DNA of 64,000 nt from Azospirillaceae bacterium (GTDB lineage Bacteria > Pseudomonadota > Alphaproteobacteria > Azospirillales > Azospirillaceae), in the NCBI GenBank assembly GCA_028283825.1, contig JAPWJW010000001.1, positions 2,046,001 to 2,110,000 on the forward strand, written 5' to 3'. Shown here piece by piece: positions 45,194-53,901 of this stretch. The first letter of the stretch is position 1. The number at the start of each line of letters is the position of its first letter. The notes under the pieces were generated by a model, which worked only from the letters and a program-made list of their open reading frames with translations, searched no databases and was not told where the DNA came from. The position numbers were made by a program, and so were the translations under genes.

Positions 45194-47347
45194 GTGTCTA
45201 ACCTGCGGCAGTTCCTCTCTGTGTATTCCATCGCGCTCGCGTCCGCCGTCTCGGTGGTCAGCCTGAGTGCCGGCATGGCCCGCGCCGATGAAGGCGCCCC
45301 CGTCTCTTCCGAAGAAGAGGTGCTGGTCACCGGTCAGCGGTTGGCGACCGACGCGTCCAGTGCGCTGAAAAGCGACACCCCCCTGCTTGAGACCCCCCAG
45401 TCGGTCAGCGTCATCACCCGCGCCGATCTGGATCTGCGGGTCGCCGACAGCCTGAACGAGGCGCTGAACTACATCGCCGGCGTCGGCCCGGACACGCGCG
45501 GCAACACCGCCGGCCGGTATGACCTGATGACCGTGCGCGGTTTCAACGCCGACCAGTACCTGGACGGCCTGCACGTCATCAGCTCCACCAACGGCTATGC
45601 CACGCCGCAGATCGACCTGGCCTTCCTGGAACGGGTGGAAGTGGTGAAGGGCCCGGCGTCCGTGCTGTACGGCAACGCCAACCCGGGCGGCATCGTGGCG
45701 CTCACCAGCAAGCTGCCCACGGGTGAGACCTTCGGCCAGGTCAGCCTGACCGCCGGCAGCTACAACACCTTCCGCGAGACGGTGGACCTGGGCGGCGTGC
45801 TGAACGAAAGCGGCAGCCTCAGCTACCGCCTGGTGGGCGTCAACGACCGGTCCGACACCCAGATCAGCCACACCGAGTCCGAGCGCTGGGGCGTCAGCCC
45901 CAGCCTGACCTGGAAGCCTGACAACCAGACCAGCTGGACCGTGCTGTTCGTGCACCAGCAGGACCCGAAGAGCGGCGGCTATGGCTCGCTGCCCGTCGAT
46001 GGCTCGCTGCTGTCGAACCCGAACGGCAACATCCCGCGCGACTTCTATGACGGTGAGCCGGATGCCGAGCGGTTCAACCGCACGGAAAACATGGTCACGT
46101 CGCTGTTCACGCACAAGTTCGACAACGACTGGACGGTGCACCAGAGCACCCGCTACATGCACCTGACGACGGACTATCAGAGCGTCTACAGCACCGGCAG
46201 CTTCGCCGATGCCGCCGAGACGCAGCTGATCCGGTCCATCGCCGTCGCCAAGGAAGAGACCAGCAACCTGACGCTGGACACCAACCTGACCGGCACCGTC
46301 CACACCGGCCCGCTGACCCACAACCTGATCTTCGGTGTCGATTACCAGAACACCATCCAATTCGAGGCGGCCGGCTTCGGCGGCAGCGTCGGCAACCTGG
46401 ACGTCTTCGACCCGGTCTACGGTTCGGCCATCACCCTGCCGGCCACCAGCTTCGACGTGCGCCTGCATATGCAGCAGACCGGCGTCTACGCCCAGGACCA
46501 GATCGCCCTGGGCGGCTTCCGCCTGGTGCTGAGCGGCCGCAACGACTGGCTGGACATCAACCAGCTGAGCTACCTCAGCAACAGCACCACGTCCAAGAGC
46601 GACTCCTCCTTCACCGGCCGCGCCGGCCTGCTGTACCTGTTCGACAACGGCGTGGCGCCCTACGTCTCCTACGCCACGTCCTTCCTGCCGCAGACCTCGA
46701 CCGACAAGAACGGCAACGTCCTGTCCCCGACCGAGGGCAAGCAGGTCGAAGTGGGCGTGAAATACCAGCCCAAGGTCTGGAACGCGATGCTGACCGCCGG
46801 CATTTATGAGCTGCGCGAGACCAACGTCGCCACCACCGACCCCAGCTTCCCCACCGCCTCCATCGCGGCGGGCGAGGTGCGGTCGCGCGGTGTGGAACTG
46901 GAAGGTTCCGCCAGCCCGATCCAGGGCCTGGACCTGCACGCCAGCTACACCTACATCGACAACATGGTCACCAAGGACAATTCGGGCCTTGAGGGCTCGC
47001 GTCCCTACGCCGTGCCGCAGACCACGGCCAACGCCTACGCCAACTACACCCTGCAGGAAGGCCCGCTGGCCGGCGTGGGCTTCGGTGGCGGCGTGCGTTA
47101 CCTGGGCCGCAGCTTCAATGGCGCCGCCGACGGTGCGGGCGCCATGGCCATCCCCGGCGCCACCCTGTTCGACCTGATGGGCAGCTACGACTTCAGCCAC
47201 CTGGCGCCGTCGCTGACCGGCCTGACCGTGAACCTGGACGTCACCAACCTGCTGGACCGCCGCTACATCTCCTCGTGCTACAGCACCATCTGGTGCTGGT
47301 ATGGCCCGGGCCGCGATGTGAAGGCCAACGTCAGCTACCGTTGGTAA
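45194..47347 (+). CDS. TonB-dependent siderophore receptor
   Basis: I place the start at GTG 45194 (VSNLRQFLSVYSIALASAVS), which has GGAG (45183-45186) seven bases upstream; an in-frame ATG at 45161 falls inside the Fur box. The product is about 717 residues: a signal peptide ending near 'GMARAD', a TonB-box-like 'EEVLVTGQRL', a plug domain ('LETPQSVSVITRADLDLRVA', 'FNADQYLDGL', 'VEVVKGPASVLYGNANPGGI') and a 22-strand barrel ending in Trp ('NVSYRW'). The plug motifs are of the ferrichrome/ferrioxamine receptor class. No N-terminal STN signalling domain is present, so it is controlled by Fur only. Confidence 0.93.
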   Translation: MSNLRQFLSVYSIALASAVSVVSLSAGMARADEGAPVSSEEEVLVTGQRLATDASSALKSDTPLLETPQSVSVITRADLDLRVADSLNEALNYIAGVGPDTRGNTAGRYDLMTVRGFNADQYLDGLHVISSTNGYATPQIDLAFLERVEVVKGPASVLYGNANPGGIVALTSKLPTGETFGQVSLTAGSYNTFRETVDLGGVLNESGSLSYRLVGVNDRSDTQISHTESERWGVSPSLTWKPDNQTSWTVLFVHQQDPKSGGYGSLPVDGSLLSNPNGNIPRDFYDGEPDAERFNRTENMVTSLFTHKFDNDWTVHQSTRYMHLTTDYQSVYSTGSFADAAETQLIRSIAVAKEETSNLTLDTNLTGTVHTGPLTHNLIFGVDYQNTIQFEAAGFGGSVGNLDVFDPVYGSAITLPATSFDVRLHMQQTGVYAQDQIALGGFRLVLSGRNDWLDINQLSYLSNSTTSKSDSSFTGRAGLLYLFDNGVAPYVSYATSFLPQTSTDKNGNVLSPTEGKQVEVGVKYQPKVWNAMLTAGIYELRETNVATTDPSFPTASIAAGEVRSRGVELEGSASPIQGLDLHASYTYIDNMVTKDNSGLEGSRPYAVPQTTANAYANYTLQEGPLAGVGFGGGVRYLGRSFNGAADGAGAMAIPGATLFDLMGSYDFSHLAPSLTGLTVNLDVTNLLDRRYISSCYSTIWCWYGPGRDVKANVSYRW

Positions 47348-47393
47348 TACAGCCCTCCATGGCCGTGATCGCGGCCATGGGATAAGTGCCGGG

Positions 47394-47433
47394 GGCCGGG
47401 GTGGAGCGATCCGCCCCGGCCCTTCGCTTTTTG
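47394..47433 (+). terminator. Rho-independent terminator after the TonB receptor
   Basis: GGCCGGGG (47394-47401) pairs with CCCCGGCC (47414-47421), followed by CTTCGCTTTTTG. A smaller hairpin with CATGGCCG arms lies just before, at 47358-47380. Confidence 0.8.
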
Positions 47434-47523
47434 AATTGGCCCTGCGCCGGCATGGCCGTGCGGCCCCTCCCCTCCGGTCCCCCCGGTGCTATGTCACAGG
47501 CCATATCGGGGAATGGGGGTGTC

Positions 47524-48627
47524 ATGAAGCGTATGCGGTGTCGATCGGTGGCCTTGGCGCTGGCCATGGCCTTGGGGCGTGCTGGACCGGGGGTGGCGGC
47601 CACCGCGCAGGACTACCGCCCCGTCTTTCATCCCGAGCAGTTGAAGGGCCCGCCCGCCGGCAAACCGAATGAGGTGCTGGTCCTGGGAACGGCCCACCTT
47701 TCCGAATTGCCCGCCCCTTTCCAGCCCGACATGCTGGCCCCGCTGTTGATGCGGCTGGCGGCATGGCGGCCGGCGGAAATCACCACCGAGAACGTCTCCG
47801 GCCTGCAATGCGACGCCATGCGCCGCTATCCCAGCCGCTACGCGTCAAGCACTCCGGATTATTGCCCCGACCCCACCGCCGCCGGCCAGTCCCTGGGGTT
47901 GGATGTGCCGGCCGCCAATGCCGAGGCCGAACGCCTGCTGGCGGCGTGGCCCTCCACGCCATCCGCCGCCCAGCGGCGCCACCTGGCCGCCGTCTTCCTG
48001 GCGGCGGGGGAGCCGGGCTCCGCCCTGGTGCAATGGCTGCGCCTGGCGCCGACGGAGCGGGCGGAGGGTGACGGCCTGACCGCCGCGCTGGTGGCCTATC
48101 TGGACAAACGCAAGGACCGGCACGACGAGACCGCCCTGATCGCCGCGGCCCTGGCGGCGCGCCTGGGCTTGGAGCGCCTGTGGAGCGTGGACGACCACAC
48201 CGCCGACACCAGCGACCCGGCGGACCGGGACGCCTACACGGCGGCGATCACCCACGCCTGGGACAACCCCGCCACCAAGGCGCGGGTGGATGAGGACAAG
48301 CGGCTGCAGGCCGGCCTGGCGGAACCGGACGGCCTGCTGAAGATGTACCGCGCCGACAACGCGCCGGGGGCGCCGCTGCTGGCCTACCAGTCCGACTTCG
48401 GCGCCGCCTTGATGGAACCGTCGCCGCAGGCCTTCGGCCGGGGGTACGTCGGGTACTGGGAAACGCGCAACCTGCGCATGGTGGCGAACATCCGCGACGT
48501 GCTGGGCCAGCACCCGGGCACCCGCCTGCTGGCCATCGTCGGCGCCTCCCACAAGGGCTATTTCGAGGCTTATCTGAACCAGATGCATGACGTGCGCCTG
48601 GTGGATGCGAACACGGTGCTGCGCTAA
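47524..48627 (+). CDS. DUF5694 (TraB-like) exported protein
   Basis: From ATG 47524 (MKRMRCRSVALALAMALGRA) the product is 367 residues with a signal peptide. The core 'PNEVLVLGTAHLSELPAPFQ', 'PAEITTENVSGLQCDAMRRY' and the C-terminal 'TRLLAIVGASHKGYFEAYLN' match the DUF5694/TraB-Tiki pattern, in which 'GTAH', Glu and 'GASH' residues form a putative metal site. The function is unknown; related proteins are suspected metalloproteases or erythromycin-esterase-like enzymes. The next gene follows after 10 bp and is probably co-transcribed. Confidence 0.8.
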   Translation: MKRMRCRSVALALAMALGRAGPGVAATAQDYRPVFHPEQLKGPPAGKPNEVLVLGTAHLSELPAPFQPDMLAPLLMRLAAWRPAEITTENVSGLQCDAMRRYPSRYASSTPDYCPDPTAAGQSLGLDVPAANAEAERLLAAWPSTPSAAQRRHLAAVFLAAGEPGSALVQWLRLAPTERAEGDGLTAALVAYLDKRKDRHDETALIAAALAARLGLERLWSVDDHTADTSDPADRDAYTAAITHAWDNPATKARVDEDKRLQAGLAEPDGLLKMYRADNAPGAPLLAYQSDFGAALMEPSPQAFGRGYVGYWETRNLRMVANIRDVLGQHPGTRLLAIVGASHKGYFEAYLNQMHDVRLVDANTVLR

Positions 48628-48637
48628 AGAGGGCAAC

Positions 48638-49750
48638 ATGGACAGGCGGGGATTCCTGGGCAACACGATGCTGGCCGGCGCCGTCCTGGCATGGGCCGGT
48701 GCCCCGGCCACCGCCGCGCCCCTACCCGCCGACGGCCTGGAGGCGCAGGTCGCCACCCTGGTGGCCGACGGCGGCTTCAGCGGCACGGTGCTGGTGGAAC
48801 ACCAGGGTGCGGTCGTGCTGCACCAGGCCTATGGCCTGGCGGAACGGTCCTTCCAGGTGCCCTGCCGGTTGGACGGCCTCTACCGCATCGCCTCCATCAC
48901 CAAACTGTTCACGTCCACCCTGGTGCTGCGCCTGGCCGCCCGGGGCCGGCTGTCGCTGGATGCCGTCATCCGTACCTATCTGCCGGCCTACAAGGGCCCG
49001 GCGGCGGACACAGTGAGCGTGCGCCAGTTGCTGACCCACACCTCGGGCATCGAGAATTTCGACAAGGGCCTGACCAGCTACACGGACGCGGCACGCGCCG
49101 GCATACCGGCCTACCAACTGCCGCACAGCAGCGATGAACTGATGGACCGCTATGCCAGCGGCCCGCTGGTCAACCCGCCGGGCAGCACCTTCGACTACAA
49201 CAACGCCGACTACGTCATCCTGGGCAAGGTGGTGGAGGCGGTGACCGGCGGCACCTATGACCAGGCCCTGCGCCACGACATCCTGGATCCGTTGGGCCTG
49301 GCCCACACCGGCATGGCGCGCCAGGATGTGATCCTCCCCAATCTGGCGGCCACCTATTACAAGGACGGTGACCGGGATCTCGCCCACGACATGCCGGTCT
49401 ATCCCCAGAACTGGTACGCCGCCGGCGGCCTTTATTCCACCACCGGCGATCTGCTGGCCTTCGCCCGCGCGCTCTACGGCGGCACCCTGCTGTCACCCGC
49501 CCAACTGGCCCAGTTGCTGACACCGGCCAAGGAGGAATACGGCTTCGGCCTCTGGCTCTCCGACCTCCAGGCCCGGGGCCGGCCCCACCGCTATGCCCAG
49601 CGCCCCGGCCGCATCATGGGCGCCAACACCCTGTTGCTGCGTTTCCTGGACGACGATCTCACCATCATCATCCTGGGCAACACCAACCTGGCGGACACCG
49701 ACCGCATGGGCTTCCGGATCGCGCGGTGGTTCCTGGGGCCGAAGGACTAA
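48638..49750 (+). CDS. Serine hydrolase, beta-lactamase/CubicO family
   Basis: From ATG 48638 (MDRRGFLGNTMLAGAVLAWA) the product is 370 residues with a Tat-like or Sec signal ending near 'ATAAP'. The catalytic motif SITK is at residues 86-89 ('YRIASITKLFTSTLVLRLA') and the YxN-type motif is in 'FDYNNADYVILG'. Such periplasmic enzymes act as esterases, D-Ala peptidases or amidases. It is downstream of the DUF5694 gene in a two-gene unit. A decayed copy of its last 140 bp lies 960 bp downstream, beyond vapBC. Confidence 0.9.
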   Translation: MDRRGFLGNTMLAGAVLAWAGAPATAAPLPADGLEAQVATLVADGGFSGTVLVEHQGAVVLHQAYGLAERSFQVPCRLDGLYRIASITKLFTSTLVLRLAARGRLSLDAVIRTYLPAYKGPAADTVSVRQLLTHTSGIENFDKGLTSYTDAARAGIPAYQLPHSSDELMDRYASGPLVNPPGSTFDYNNADYVILGKVVEAVTGGTYDQALRHDILDPLGLAHTGMARQDVILPNLAATYYKDGDRDLAHDMPVYPQNWYAAGGLYSTTGDLLAFARALYGGTLLSPAQLAQLLTPAKEEYGFGLWLSDLQARGRPHRYAQRPGRIMGANTLLLRFLDDDLTIIILGNTNLADTDRMGFRIARWFLGPKD

Positions 49751-49811
49751 CCCACCTTGCTCGCCACCCCTTCATGGTATATATTTTTGATAGATATCAA
49801 AGGAGACAACC

Positions 49812-50054
49812 ATGGATACCGCCAAGCTCTTCTGGTCCGGCCGCTCACAAGCCGTACGCCTGCCCAAGGACTTCCGGTTCGAGGGCCAGGAAGTGCGCAT
49901 CCGCCGCCACGGTAACGCGGTGATCCTGGAACCCATCGCCGACAATTGGGACTGGCTGGCCGATGTCATCGGCCCGGTGGATGAAGACTTCGCCAAGGCG
50001 GCCATGGAGCGGCCCGATGACCAGGAACGCCCCGCCCTGGATTTCTTCGAGTGA
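49812..50054 (+). CDS. vapB: VapB-type antitoxin (AbrB/VagC fold)
   Basis: The 80-residue protein MDTAKLFWSGRSQAVRLPKD... has the swapped-hairpin AbrB DNA-binding motif of VagC-like antitoxins ('AKLFWSGRSQAVRLPKDFRF', 'VRIRRHGNAVILEP') and an acidic C-terminal tail that should wrap the toxin. It likely autorepresses with VapC; the upstream TATATATTTTTGATAGATAT tract (49778-49797) holds the promoter. AAAGGAG stands before the start. It overlaps vapC by four bases. Confidence 0.92.
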   Translation: MDTAKLFWSGRSQAVRLPKDFRFEGQEVRIRRHGNAVILEPIADNWDWLADVIGPVDEDFAKAAMERPDDQERPALDFFE

Positions 50055-50440
50055 AGTTCCTGCTGGACACCAATGCCGTCATCGCGGTGATAAAAGGCAA
50101 CCCAGCCTTTCTCAGCCGCATGCAACAGCATAGGCCGGAGGACTTCGGCCTGCCGTCCATCGTGGTGCATGAGCTTTACTTTGGTGCCGCCAAGAGCCAG
50201 CGCCAAGCGGAGAACATGGCCCGGGTGGATGCCCTGCGCTTCCCCGTTCTGGACTTCGACCCCGAGGACGCACGAGAAGCCGGCCTCATCCGCGCCCAAT
50301 TGGCGGCGGCGGGCACGCCCATCGGGCCGTATGACGCACTGATCGCCGGGCAAGCGTTGGCACGCACCCTGACGCTGGTGACGCACAATACGCGGGAATT
50401 TAGACGAGTGTCGGGACTGCGTTGGGAAGACTGGGAATAA
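50051..50440 (+). CDS. vapC: VapC-type PIN-domain ribonuclease toxin
   Basis: This 129-residue PIN protein (GTG 50051 overlapping the vapB stop) has the conserved acidic residues: Asp6 in 'FLLDTNAVIAVIKG', Glu in 'VHELYFGAAKS', and Asp in 'IGPYDALIAGQALA' with 'LVTHNTREFRRV'. VapC toxins cut tRNA or rRNA in a Mg-dependent way and are neutralised by VapB. All catalytic residues are intact, so the module is probably active. Confidence 0.93.
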   Translation: MKFLLDTNAVIAVIKGNPAFLSRMQQHRPEDFGLPSIVVHELYFGAAKSQRQAENMARVDALRFPVLDFDPEDAREAGLIRAQLAAAGTPIGPYDALIAGQALARTLTLVTHNTREFRRVSGLRWEDWE

Positions 50441-50512
50441 ATCCCGTCTGTACCGAACGAGTAATAGACCTAGAGAGTCAGATACGCAGTATAGCCGCCG
50501 CCAACTCCAGCC

Positions 50513-50562
50513 CCATCAAGACAATGAAGCCATTTTCCTTTTCGGACAAAAATATATAGCCA
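50513..50562 (-). pseudogene. Remnant resembling the 3' end of the putative immunity gene
   Basis: On the plus strand GGACAAAAATATATAGCCAG (from 50544) lines up with GGACAAGAACACGTAGCCGG (from 50801), the 3' end of the gene at 50756-51148; nearly all differences are transitions. On the minus strand it encodes 'AGWLYIFVRKGKWLHC', comparable with 'AGYVFLSDKVNDVIHF'. The match is short, so this is tentative. Confidence 0.4.
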
Positions 50563-50569
50563 GCCCGCC

Positions 50570-50737
50570 CGCATCATGGGGGCCAACATCCTGCTGCCGG
50601 GCTTCCTGGACGATAACCTGACCATCGTCATCTTGGGCAACACCAACCTGGCAGGCACTCACCGGATGGGGGCGTCGTGGTTCCCTGGGGTAGAAGGAGG
50701 GATGAGAGGGCTCGCCAGGCATCCCCGGCCAGCGTAA
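50570..50737 (+). pseudogene. Decayed copy of the serine hydrolase 3' end
   Basis: The frame 50570-50737 reads 'RIMGANILLPGFLDDNLTIV' and 'ILGNTNLAGTHRMG', matching 'RIMGANTLLLRFLDDDLTII' and 'ILGNTNLADTDRMG' at the C-terminus of the hydrolase ending at 49750. The offset is exactly 960 bp in the conserved part, with about 80% identity by eye, and no start or upstream portion remains. vapBC lies between the two copies. It is the main content of the 50441-50755 gap. Confidence 0.8.
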
Positions 50738-50755
50738 GTCAGGGGCGAAGTGGGA

Positions 50756-51148
50756 TTAGAGCTGCGGCCCCCTGAAATGAATCACGTCATTCACCTTATC
50801 GGACAAGAACACGTAGCCGGCGCCCCCGATATCTAGACGCCATGCGTATGACCTACCATCCTTCGTCTTCAAATGTCCGTGAAACACGCAGTTCAGTATC
50901 GTCGCCCGCTCGTGAAATCCCTCCCCTGGTTCTTCGTGAGCCACCTTGAACCACTTTAACACCTGGGAATTTGTCAGCTTCGTATCCGAGCAAGCCTCGA
51001 CATATTCCTTGATGTCCCGATTCCCCTCGAAAACGGCGGATGATTCAACAGTGACCGACTTGATATCGATGGCCTTCGCCTCGACATCGCTGCCCGAGAC
51101 CAGAAAAGCGGCTAAGGCTAATGGCGCGATTCTTTTTATCAATCCCAT
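50756..51148 (-). CDS. Putative periplasmic immunity protein to the adjacent amidase
   Basis: The 130-residue product (MGLIKRIAPLALAAFLVSGS) has a signal peptide ending near 'DVEAKA'. The mature part has two cysteines ('VEACSDTKLTNSQVLKWFKV' and 'ILNCVFHGHL') and ends 'WRLDIGGAGYVFLSDKVNDV'. The pattern 'LTNSQVLKWF...C...G...DGRSYAWRLDIGG' is like small periplasmic proteins found beside secreted amidases. It starts inside the last ten bases of the amidase gene, so the two are made together. An amidase without a signal peptide plus an exported partner suggests an effector-immunity pair (inference). GC content is lower than in flanking genes. Confidence 0.65.
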   Translation of the reverse strand: MGLIKRIAPLALAAFLVSGSDVEAKAIDIKSVTVESSAVFEGNRDIKEYVEACSDTKLTNSQVLKWFKVAHEEPGEGFHERATILNCVFHGHLKTKDGRSYAWRLDIGGAGYVFLSDKVNDVIHFRGPQL

Positions 51149-51729
51149 TTCGCGGTCTCCGCCTCATGTGGGTTTTTGACGCCCACCGCCGGGTGTCGGT
51201 AAATCTCAATGGTCGGGAAATTCAGAACCATCTTCAGGCCGGCGACCAGCCGGGTCAAAGATGTGTTCTGCTCTGGCGTGACTGGTTCATATGTCACGCC
51301 TTTCTCCGTTTCCACGTGGTAACCGACGATTTCTATGCCGATGGAATCGTCGTTCATGGGGAAGCGATCAGGAAACGCTTTCTTTTTCTCAATCTTATGA
51401 ACCGCCGCGGCATCCCACTTCTTGATCGCCGCCAGCTCGGTCGGTGGACAACTGTGGCTCAGAAGGCAGCGCGCTTGTAACTGCCCGACATGCCACAGCT
51501 CCCAATGCATGGAGGCCGTCTGATAGACGTCCCCATTCTTGTCGATCAGGAAGTGCGCGCCGTTCGGCGCCTTGCCGGCGTAGCTGTTGAAGGTGGCGTC
51601 GCGGTTGGGCGAGTCCGTTTGGTGGACGATGATCCCGTCGATCGCGGTGATGGTCCCGTGCTTGAGATTGGGAAAGGGGTGTTTGGTCACCTCGGGGTCG
51701 ACGACCCAACCATCCGCATCCAGCTGCAT
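51139..51729 (-). CDS. N-acetylmuramoyl-L-alanine amidase, possible secreted effector
   Basis: The 196-residue protein has an amidase_2/PGRP fold: 'GIIVHQTDSPNRDATFNSYA' (first His), 'NGAHFLIDKNGDVYQTASMH', 'SIGIEIVGYHVETEKG' and 'IYRHPAVGVKNPHEAETAKW' (second His). It should cut the bond between MurNAc and L-Ala in peptidoglycan. There is no signal peptide, lysozyme-inhibitor or anchoring domain, and the start is a strong one (GGGAGGGG before ATG 51729). The coupled downstream gene encodes an exported protein, as in type VI effector-immunity pairs, although no VgrG, PAAR or T6SS gene is in the window. A phage-derived origin is an alternative. Confidence 0.8.
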   Translation of the reverse strand: MQLDADGWVVDPEVTKHPFPNLKHGTITAIDGIIVHQTDSPNRDATFNSYAGKAPNGAHFLIDKNGDVYQTASMHWELWHVGQLQARCLLSHSCPPTELAAIKKWDAAAVHKIEKKKAFPDRFPMNDDSIGIEIVGYHVETEKGVTYEPVTPEQNTSLTRLVAGLKMVLNFPTIEIYRHPAVGVKNPHEAETAKWD

Positions 51730-51814
51730 GGCGATACCCCTCCCACCGTCAACCTCAGGGATATCTGTCGCCGTGGGCGTGCGGCAAGGCGTACGTCCGG
51801 ATGGATAGTTCCCA

Positions 51815-51850
51815 AAACAAAACGGGCGGCGCCCCGAAGGACGCCGCCCG
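51815..51850 (-). terminator. Rho-independent terminator after aspS
   Basis: CGGGCGGCG (51823-51831) pairs with CGCCGCCCG (51842-51850). On the minus strand it is followed by TTTTGTTTTG. It begins about 33 nt beyond the aspS stop codon. Confidence 0.88.
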
Positions 51851-51882
51851 CTTCAATCCTAAACCGATGCCGGAACCCGGCC

Positions 51883-53703
51883 TCAGCCTTCCTTCGCCTC
51901 CGTGGTGATCTTGGGCTTGGGCAGGTCGAGCTTGATCGACAGTTCCTTCAGGCGCGCGGTGTCCACCGCGTTGGGGGCCTGCATCAGCAGGTCTTCGGCG
52001 CGCTGGTTCAGCGGGAAGACGATGACCTCGCGGATGTTGGGCTCATCGGCCAGCAGCATGACGATGCGGTCGATGCCGGGGGCGGAACCACCATGCGGCG
52101 GGGCGCCCAGCTTGAAGGCCGACAGCATGCCGCCGAAGCGGGTCTCGAGGTCCTCGGCCGAATAGCCGGCGATCTCGAACGCCTTGTACATGATCTCGGG
52201 CTTGTGGTTACGGATGGCGCCCGAGGACAGTTCGATGCCGTTGCAGACGATGTCGTACTGGAAGGCCTTGATGTCCAGCGGGTTCATGCCGGTCAGGGCC
52301 TCCAGGCCGCCCTGCGGCATGGAGAAGGGGTTGTGGGAGAAGTCGATCTTCCCCGTCTCCTCGTCCTTCTCGTACATCGGGAAGTCGACGATCCAGCAGA
52401 AGCGGAAGGCGCCCTGCTCGATCAGGCCCAGTTCCTCACCCACGCGGGTGCGGGCCTGGCCGGCCAGCTTGGCGGCCGGGCCTTCCAGGTCGCAGACGAA
52501 GAACACGGCATCGCCGTCCACCGCACCGGTCAGCTCACGCAGCATCACCTGCGCCGCTTCCGGCACGAACTTGGCGATGGGGCCCTTGCCGGCGCCATTC
52601 TCGAACAGGATGTAGCCCAGGCCCGGCGCGCCCAGGCCGCGAGCCCAGTCGTTCAGCTTGTCGAAGAAGCTGCGGGGCTTGTCGCCCACGGCCGGCGCCT
52701 TGACGCAGCGGACGACGCCGCCCTTGTCCAGCACACCACGGAAGGCCTTGAACTCCACGTCGTCGCGGCGGAACACGTCCGACACGTCGGTGATCACCAG
52801 CGGGTTGCGCAGGTCCGGCTTGTCGTTGCCGTACTTCAGCATGCTCTCCGCGAAGGGGATGCGCGGGAACGGATAGGGGCTGACGGTCTTGGCCACACCG
52901 GTGAAGTCGCGGAATTCCGTGAAGATGCCGTGGATGACGGGCTCGATCGCGGCGAACACGTCGTCCTGCGTCACGAAGCTCATCTCGAAATCGAGCTGGT
53001 AGAACTCGCCGGGTGAGCGGTCGGCGCGGCTGTCCTCGTCCCGGAAGCAGGGGGCGATCTGGAAGTAGCGGTCGAAGCCCGCCACCATCAGCAGCTGCTT
53101 GAACTGCTGCGGCGCCTGCGGCAGGGCGTAGAACTTGCCGGGATGGTTGCGCGCCGGCACCAGGAAGTCGCGGGCGCCTTCCGGCGAGGACGAGGTCAGG
53201 ATGGGGGTCTGGAACTCGGTGAAGCCGGCGTCGATCATGCGGCGGCGGGCCGAGGCGATGACGTTGGAGCGCAGGTGGATGTTGCGGTGCATCTTGGTGC
53301 GCCGCAGATCCAGGAAGCGATAGCGCAGGCGGATGTCCTCACCCGCGTCCTGGTCGGAGTTCACCTGCAGCGGCAGCTGGTCGGCCAGGCTCTGCACCAC
53401 GACCTCATCCGCCTTCACCTCGACATGGCCGGTGGGCAGCTTGTCGTTGATGGTGTCGCCGGTGCGGGCCACGACGCGGCCGGTGACGGTGATCACCGAT
53501 TCCAGGCGCGCAGCCTCCAGCACCTTGAAGCCGGGATTGTCGATATCGATCACGCACTGCGTCAGGCCGTAATTGTCGCGCAGGTCGACAAACAGCAATT
53601 GGCCATGGTCACGCTTGCGGTGGATCCAGCCGGAGAGGCGGACGGTCTTGCCGGCGTCTTCCAGGCGCAGGGCGCCGCAGGTGTGGGAACGATAGGAGTG
53701 CAT
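51883..53703 (-). CDS. aspS: Aspartate--tRNA ligase
   Basis: The 606-residue class II synthetase has an N-terminal OB fold ('[20 protein letters not shown]'), motif 2 and the active site ('[20 protein letters not shown]', '[20 protein letters not shown]'), the bacterial GAD insertion (about 290-420) and motif 3 ('[20 protein letters not shown]'). It charges tRNA-Asp and, in many alphaproteobacteria, tRNA-Asn as well (non-discriminating form). Length and motifs are complete. It is a single gene with its own terminator; the divergent neighbour is rnd. Confidence 0.97.
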   Translation of the reverse strand: MHSYRSHTCGALRLEDAGKTVRLSGWIHRKRDHGQLLFVDLRDNYGLTQCVIDIDNPGFKVLEAARLESVITVTGRVVARTGDTINDKLPTGHVEVKADEVVVQSLADQLPLQVNSDQDAGEDIRLRYRFLDLRRTKMHRNIHLRSNVIASARRRMIDAGFTEFQTPILTSSSPEGARDFLVPARNHPGKFYALPQAPQQFKQLLMVAGFDRYFQIAPCFRDEDSRADRSPGEFYQLDFEMSFVTQDDVFAAIEPVIHGIFTEFRDFTGVAKTVSPYPFPRIPFAESMLKYGNDKPDLRNPLVITDVSDVFRRDDVEFKAFRGVLDKGGVVRCVKAPAVGDKPRSFFDKLNDWARGLGAPGLGYILFENGAGKGPIAKFVPEAAQVMLRELTGAVDGDAVFFVCDLEGPAAKLAGQARTRVGEELGLIEQGAFRFCWIVDFPMYEKDEETGKIDFSHNPFSMPQGGLEALTGMNPLDIKAFQYDIVCNGIELSSGAIRNHKPEIMYKAFEIAGYSAEDLETRFGGMLSAFKLGAPPHGGSAPGIDRIVMLLADEPNIREVIVFPLNQRAEDLLMQAPNAVDTARLKELSIKLDLPKPKITTEAKEG

Positions 53704-53901
53704 GGGGCCGGGCCTTGACGAGTGCGGGTGGGACGAAAACAGCAGCCGACAGCCCCCGGTTGGGGGCGCGGCGAGGTTGCGACACTAGGGCCGGAGGGGG
53801 GCGGCTTGTCAAGCCGGGACGCTTTCCAGAGCCGGCCCGTCACGTCCTAGCCCCCACAGGCCCTATGCACGCGCGCGAAGCTATAGTATGTGAACTTTCT
53901 T

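Noticed and set aside
50470-50658. 62-codon open frame on the minus strand
   Set aside because: It crosses two unrelated gene remnants and lacks a ribosome-binding site; treated as decayed sequence.
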